From Burkholderiaceae bacterium (GTDB lineage: Bacteria > Pseudomonadota > Gammaproteobacteria > Burkholderiales > Burkholderiaceae_C), in contig JAQUDN010000003.1 of the NCBI GenBank assembly GCA_028685665.1, forward strand, positions 1 through 49,166: a stretch of DNA of 49,166 nt, in the 5' to 3' direction. This document shows positions 45,717 through 49,166 of this stretch, one piece after another. Positions within the stretch are counted from its first letter, which is position 1. Each line of letters opens with the position of its first letter. The translations under genes were made by a program, and so were the position numbers. The notes under the pieces are model-generated. The model saw only the letters and a list, made by a program, of their open reading frames with translations, was not told the DNA's origin and did not search any database.

Positions 45717-47017
45717 CAGGGGGCTCCTTGGGAGAGAGGGCGGTCCGTGGGCACGGGACGCCGCAGGATCAGGCCGTACAGGGCGGCAGCGGCCAGCAGC
45801 TTGAGCCCGCAGGGCAGCACCGCATACGCCCAGCCCAGGGCCTGCAGGCCCTCGGGGCTGCGGGTGCCGGGCTGGTAACCCAGCCCGTCGAGCAAGGGCA
45901 AGGCCAGGCCGGCGGCCAGGGCCAGGTTGAGCTTGGCGGCAAAGTGCCACCAACCCAAATACGCGCCTTCGTGCTGGCCGCTGTCGCCCTGGCGTTCGAT
46001 CACGCCGGCGAGCAAGGCCCCCGGCAGGGCCAGATCAGTGCCCAGGGCTATGCCCGAAAGGGCGCACACCCCCAGGAACGCAGCGCCATCGCCCACGCCC
46101 AGGCCCGCCGTCCAGGCAAAAACAGCCACCGCCAGGCCCATGCCGATCAACCAGGTGGCGGCCAGCCCCCAGCGGGCCACGGCGCGCAGCCACAGCGGAA
46201 TCGACAGGGCTGCACACAGAAAATACGCGCCCAGAAACAGCGGCTCCTGCACAGGCGGAACCTGCAGCCGGTCCTGGACGAAAAACAGCACCAGCGTGGC
46301 CGGCACGGCACTGGCAATGCCATTGAGCATGAACACCGCCAGCAGCCGGCGAAAGGCCGGACGCGCCCAGGGCCGCCACAGGCTGGCCCCAGAGGCCACC
46401 GCCCCTGCCGCGCGCGGCACAGCCGCTGGGCGGGGCGCACGCGCCCAGGCCAGCCAGCCGAGGACCAGGGTGGCCGCAAACACCCCCAGCATCGCGGGCA
46501 AGCCCCACAGGCTGGGCAGCACCGAAGCCAGCACCACGCCCACCAAAGCGGCCCCCTCGCGCCAGGCGACGATGCGGCTGCGCTGCAACTCATCGCCCCC
46601 CAGCCGCGCGCCCCAGGCCTGGTGCGCAATGCCCAGTTGGCTGTAGGCGGCATAGGTGACCAGCAAACAGGCCAGCGCCCAGGCGGTCAGGGCGTCCGGG
46701 CTGCGCACGGGCGGAAAGAACAGGCCCGTCAACCCCAGGGCCAGGACCAGGGCCGACAAGCCCCCCACCGCCAGCACCGCACGGGTGGAGCGCGCAAACA
46801 GCCGGTCGCTCAGGCGGCCCAGCCAAGGATCGGTCAGGGCATCCAACAACCGGGCCGCGAGCAGCACCGTGCCCAGCGTGGCCAGGGGCATGCCAAACGC
46901 ACGGGCGTAGTGGTGCGGCAACAGCACATACAAGGGCAGCGCGACGAAGGCGAGCGGCAGGCCGAGCAGGCCATAGGCCAGGCCCTCGCGCGCGCTCCAG
47001 CGCGGCCGGGACGTCAT
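45716..47017 (-). CDS. MFS transporter, glycoside-pentoside-hexuronide (GPH) cation symporter type
   Basis: 433 aa with about twelve membrane helices. The DALTDPWLGRLSDR loop and the second-half GIALGTDLALPGALLAGVIE are GPH-family-like, including the conserved Asp-Pro in helix 2 loop. GPH members move sugars, yet family branches beside cfa genes probably move lipids or other products. The start overlaps the chalcone-isomerase-like stop by 4 bases, and the stop overlaps the lipoprotein start. Confidence 0.9.
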   Translation of the reverse strand: MTSRPRWSAREGLAYGLLGLPLAFVALPLYVLLPHHYARAFGMPLATLGTVLLAARLLDALTDPWLGRLSDRLFARSTRAVLAVGGLSALVLALGLTGLFFPPVRSPDALTAWALACLLVTYAAYSQLGIAHQAWGARLGGDELQRSRIVAWREGAALVGVVLASVLPSLWGLPAMLGVFAATLVLGWLAWARAPRPAAVPRAAGAVASGASLWRPWARPAFRRLLAVFMLNGIASAVPATLVLFFVQDRLQVPPVQEPLFLGAYFLCAALSIPLWLRAVARWGLAATWLIGMGLAVAVFAWTAGLGVGDGAAFLGVCALSGIALGTDLALPGALLAGVIERQGDSGQHEGAYLGWWHFAAKLNLALAAGLALPLLDGLGYQPGTRSPEGLQALGWAYAVLPCGLKLLAAAALYGLILRRPVPTDRPLSQGAP

Positions 47018-47571
47018 GGGGTGCCCGTGGAACGGGGGGCAGCGATCAGGGCCTGGCGCAAGCTGGGCTCGGAGGTCTGGGGCGACAACCAGATGCCAAA
47101 GAACAAGCGGGCGAATTCAGGGTCGGGCACTTGGCCCACCACGCGCCCCCCCAGATGGAACAAGGCCGCGCCCCCCGGCTGGTAGATGCCGGTGAGCCGG
47201 TCGCCGGCCTTGACATCGGGCAGCGCAGCCTGCAGCGCCTGCTGCCAGCGCTGTGCCTGTGGCTCGCTGAACGTGCCCACACGGCGCATTTCTTCAAGAG
47301 AGCGTTTGGCAATCGCCTGCGCCGAAAAATCACGCTGGTAGGTCAGCTCCAGGGCCAGGGGGTGGGCCGCGTAATCCTCGGGGTTGAAGCCGGGGCGCAC
47401 CCAGAGGCGGGCCCGGTAGATGTCGAAGCCCAGGAAGCGCATCATCCCCTGCCCCGCCAGGCGCAGGTCGGACAAGGGCCAGGCGGGGTCGGCGGCCTGG
47501 GCCCATGCGGCTTGGGCACAAAACAGGCCTCCAGCACAAGCCAGCATTACAGAACAAGCTATCTTTTTCAT
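47014..47571 (-). CDS. Chalcone isomerase-like periplasmic protein
   Basis: 185 aa. Signal peptide (IACSVMLACAGGLFCAQAAWAQA) followed by a chalcone-isomerase-like domain: LRLAGQGMMRFLGFDIYRARL, ALELTYQRDFSAQAIAKRS and a C-terminal FGIWLSPQTSEPSLRQALI segment. Bacterial members of this fold are usually non-catalytic fatty-acid-binding proteins. ATG at 47571 has GGAAG six bases upstream; ATG at 47586 would add five residues. It follows cfa by 38 bases and overlaps the MFS start. Confidence 0.88.
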   Translation of the reverse strand: MKKIACSVMLACAGGLFCAQAAWAQAADPAWPLSDLRLAGQGMMRFLGFDIYRARLWVRPGFNPEDYAAHPLALELTYQRDFSAQAIAKRSLEEMRRVGTFSEPQAQRWQQALQAALPDVKAGDRLTGIYQPGGAALFHLGGRVVGQVPDPEFARLFFGIWLSPQTSEPSLRQALIAAPRSTGTP

Positions 47572-47609
47572 AGTAATTTCTTCCATGAAACGCCCAGGAG
47601 CCTGGCGGT

Positions 47610-48851
47610 TCAGGGCTTGACCAGGGTGTACTGCACCAGGTCAATGTTCTGCATGGCAAAGGCGGCTTCGCAGTAGGCGAGGTAGAACTCCCAGATGTGC
47701 ATGAAGCGCTCGTCGAAGCCGAGTTGGTGGATATGGGCGCGCTGGGCCAGAAAGCGCTCGCGCCAGCGCTTGAGGGTTTCCGCATAGTCCTGGCCAAAGG
47801 CAAATTCGTCGACCACCCGCAGGCCCGCCGCCTCGGCTTCGCGGCGGAATTCGCGGGGGCAGGGCAGGCAGCCGCCAGGGAAGATGTACTGCTGGATGAA
47901 ATCGGTGGAACTGATGTAGCGCTGGAACAGGCTGTCGTCGATCACGATGCTCTGGATGCAGGCCTTGCCGCCCGGCTTGAGCAGGCGGTTCAGCGCCTGG
48001 AAATAGGTCGGCCAGTATTCGCGGCCCACGGCCTCGATCATCTCGATGGAGCAAATGGCGTCGTAAGGGCCATCGCTGACATCGCGGTAGTCCTGCAGGC
48101 GCAGATCAGCCCGGCGCTCCATGCCATGCTGGGCCATGCGGCGCTGGGCAAAGGCCAGCTGCTCGGTGGACAGCGTGACGCCCGTGAGCGAGGCGCCGAA
48201 CTCGGTAGTGGCCATCTCGGCCAGGGCGCCCCAGCCGCAGCCGATCTCCAGCACCCGGTCGCCCGCCTGGACCCCGGCCATGCGCAGCGCCCGGCGCACC
48301 TTGGCCTGCTGCGCGGCCCGCATATCGCCACCGGCATCGTCCTCGAACAGGGCCGAGGAGGAGTTCATGGTGTCGTCGAGCCACAGCTCATAGAACGCAT
48401 TGCCCAGGTCGTAGTGGGCATGGATGTTTTTCTGGCTGTTGGTGCGCGTGTTCCGGTTGAGCAGGTGCTTGACGCGGTAGAGCAGCCGACCGGCCCAGGT
48501 GCCATACACCATGCTTTCCACCTGCTGGCGGTTGGCAATGAACAGCTTGAGCAGATCGGTCAGGTGGGGCGTGGTCCAGTCGCCGGCGATATAGCTTTCG
48601 GCAAAGCCGATGTCTCCGGACTTCAGGGCGGCGCTGCAGGCATTCCAGTTCTTGAGCGTGATGGCTGCTGCCACCCCGCCCCCCTGGCCAAAATGCTGCA
48701 GGCTGCCATCGGGCAGCTGGACCGTGAGGCTGCCGTGCTGCAGGCGCTGCAGCAGCTTCAGGGCAGTGCGGGCGGCGGCCGGAACATTGGACGGCAGGGC
48801 GGTGGCTCCGCGGGGGGCAGTAGAAGAGTTCATGGCGGTCTCGTTGGGCAT
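47610..48851 (-). CDS. cfa: Cyclopropane-fatty-acyl-phospholipid synthase family methyltransferase
   Basis: 413 aa. Uses SAM to methylenate or methylate unsaturated acyl chains of membrane phospholipids. Visible: AHYDLGNAFYELWLDDTMNSSS, the SAM motif VLEIGCGWGALAEMA, LTGVTLSTEQLAFAQ, SIEMIEAVGREYW and YIFPGGCLP. Full length. Start 48851 lies 4 bases after the DUF1365 stop; ATG at 48833 is an alternative. It may be a methyl- rather than cyclopropane-forming enzyme, as some homologues in such operons make branched or furan precursors. Confidence 0.95.
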   Translation of the reverse strand: MPNETAMNSSTAPRGATALPSNVPAAARTALKLLQRLQHGSLTVQLPDGSLQHFGQGGGVAAAITLKNWNACSAALKSGDIGFAESYIAGDWTTPHLTDLLKLFIANRQQVESMVYGTWAGRLLYRVKHLLNRNTRTNSQKNIHAHYDLGNAFYELWLDDTMNSSSALFEDDAGGDMRAAQQAKVRRALRMAGVQAGDRVLEIGCGWGALAEMATTEFGASLTGVTLSTEQLAFAQRRMAQHGMERRADLRLQDYRDVSDGPYDAICSIEMIEAVGREYWPTYFQALNRLLKPGGKACIQSIVIDDSLFQRYISSTDFIQQYIFPGGCLPCPREFRREAEAAGLRVVDEFAFGQDYAETLKRWRERFLAQRAHIHQLGFDERFMHIWEFYLAYCEAAFAMQNIDLVQYTLVKP

Positions 48852-48855
48852 GGGT

Positions 48856-49166
48856 TCAACGGGTCACGATGGAGGCGGGCGCCTCGGGCTTGCGATGGAA
48901 ACGCACGCGCTTGAGCCAGAGCTGCAGCGCGTGCCAGTGGATGCGGGCGATCACCGCCAGCGTCATGGCCGGATAGCCCCAGATGGCACGGCGCAGGGTC
49001 TGCGGCGTCACGGAATAGAGGGTCCCGCTCACGCTGGTCTGGATCAGCAGGCCGTCGGCATCGTCGTAGTCGATGCGCACCACGGTGCGGCCCGCTTCGG
49101 CGCCCTGCGCAGGGGGCGCCGTGCGCAGGAAGCGAAAACGGTACTGGCCGCTGACTTCGCAAAACG
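48856..49166 (-). CDS. DUF1365 family protein, 5' partial
   Basis: Only the C-terminal 102 residues are visible; the frame runs off the right edge. The beginning of the visible part (FCEVSGQYRFRF) and the end (WGYPAMTLAVIARIHWHALQLWLK) are characteristic of DUF1365, which is almost always next to cfa-like genes and flavin amine oxidases. It is the first gene in view of the lipid-modification operon, and its stop is 4 bases before the cfa start. Confidence 0.88.
   Translation of the reverse strand, partial: FCEVSGQYRFRFLRTAPPAQGAEAGRTVVRIDYDDADGLLIQTSVSGTLYSVTPQTLRRAIWGYPAMTLAVIARIHWHALQLWLKRVRFHRKPEAPASIVTR

Overview
The window is a GC-rich chromosomal segment of a betaproteobacterium, most likely Burkholderiales, family Comamonadaceae, close to Acidovorax. 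This rests on gene content (a recA-recX, argC, sucCD, pilA, moaC neighbourhood; SWIB-tailed topoisomerase III; GPH-type MFS/cfa locus) and on a dispersed short palindromic repeat with a TTTGATAGC arm and a CTAGAGGCC arm that I associate with this family. Genus-level assignment is inference. No tRNA, rRNA, insertion sequence, prophage or CRISPR array was seen.

Layout. 1-6659: 3' part of a giant surface or secreted protein (cadherin/CSPG-like modules, EF-hand-like loops, RTX repeats, DUF4214). 6913-9195: an oxidoreductase-patatin fusion. 9281-17792, minus strand: aldo/keto reductase, FKBP isomerase, pirin, small CxxC protein, RIO-type kinase, DTW tRNA enzyme, methyltransferase, catalase-like protein, tyrosine phosphatase, VOC protein. 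17912-20941: topoisomerase III carrying an apparent in-frame repeat insertion. 21061-23182, plus: SET-domain protein, BirA and SPOR protein in one operon. 23252-25453, minus: a two-component system. 25501-27957: marR facing recA-recX, with a LexA box and a 104-bp tandem repeat made from the recA 3' end. 28073-31299: argC facing sucCD.

31300-33108 holds the most unusual structure: a 976-bp tandem duplication that copied the sucD tail, its terminator, a sigma-54 promoter and a type IV pilin gene. It leaves two nearly identical pilin genes with a sucD remnant between them. The duplicated hairpin carries a compensatory base-pair change, and two blocks stay conserved inside an otherwise diverged upstream region.

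33151-43899: moaC, M48 protease, a four-TM membrane protein, TerC behind a manganese (yybP-ykoY) riboswitch, a gamma-glutamyltransferase lipoprotein, a DUF3717/DUF1289 protein, NUC1 nuclease, YaeQ, CysQ, PurB and a GST. 43930-49166, minus: a tightly overlapping operon (DUF1365, cyclopropane fatty acid synthase, chalcone-isomerase-like, MFS, DUF3833 lipoprotein, SDR, NTF2-like) that looks like a membrane-lipid modification system; its upstream end lies outside the window.
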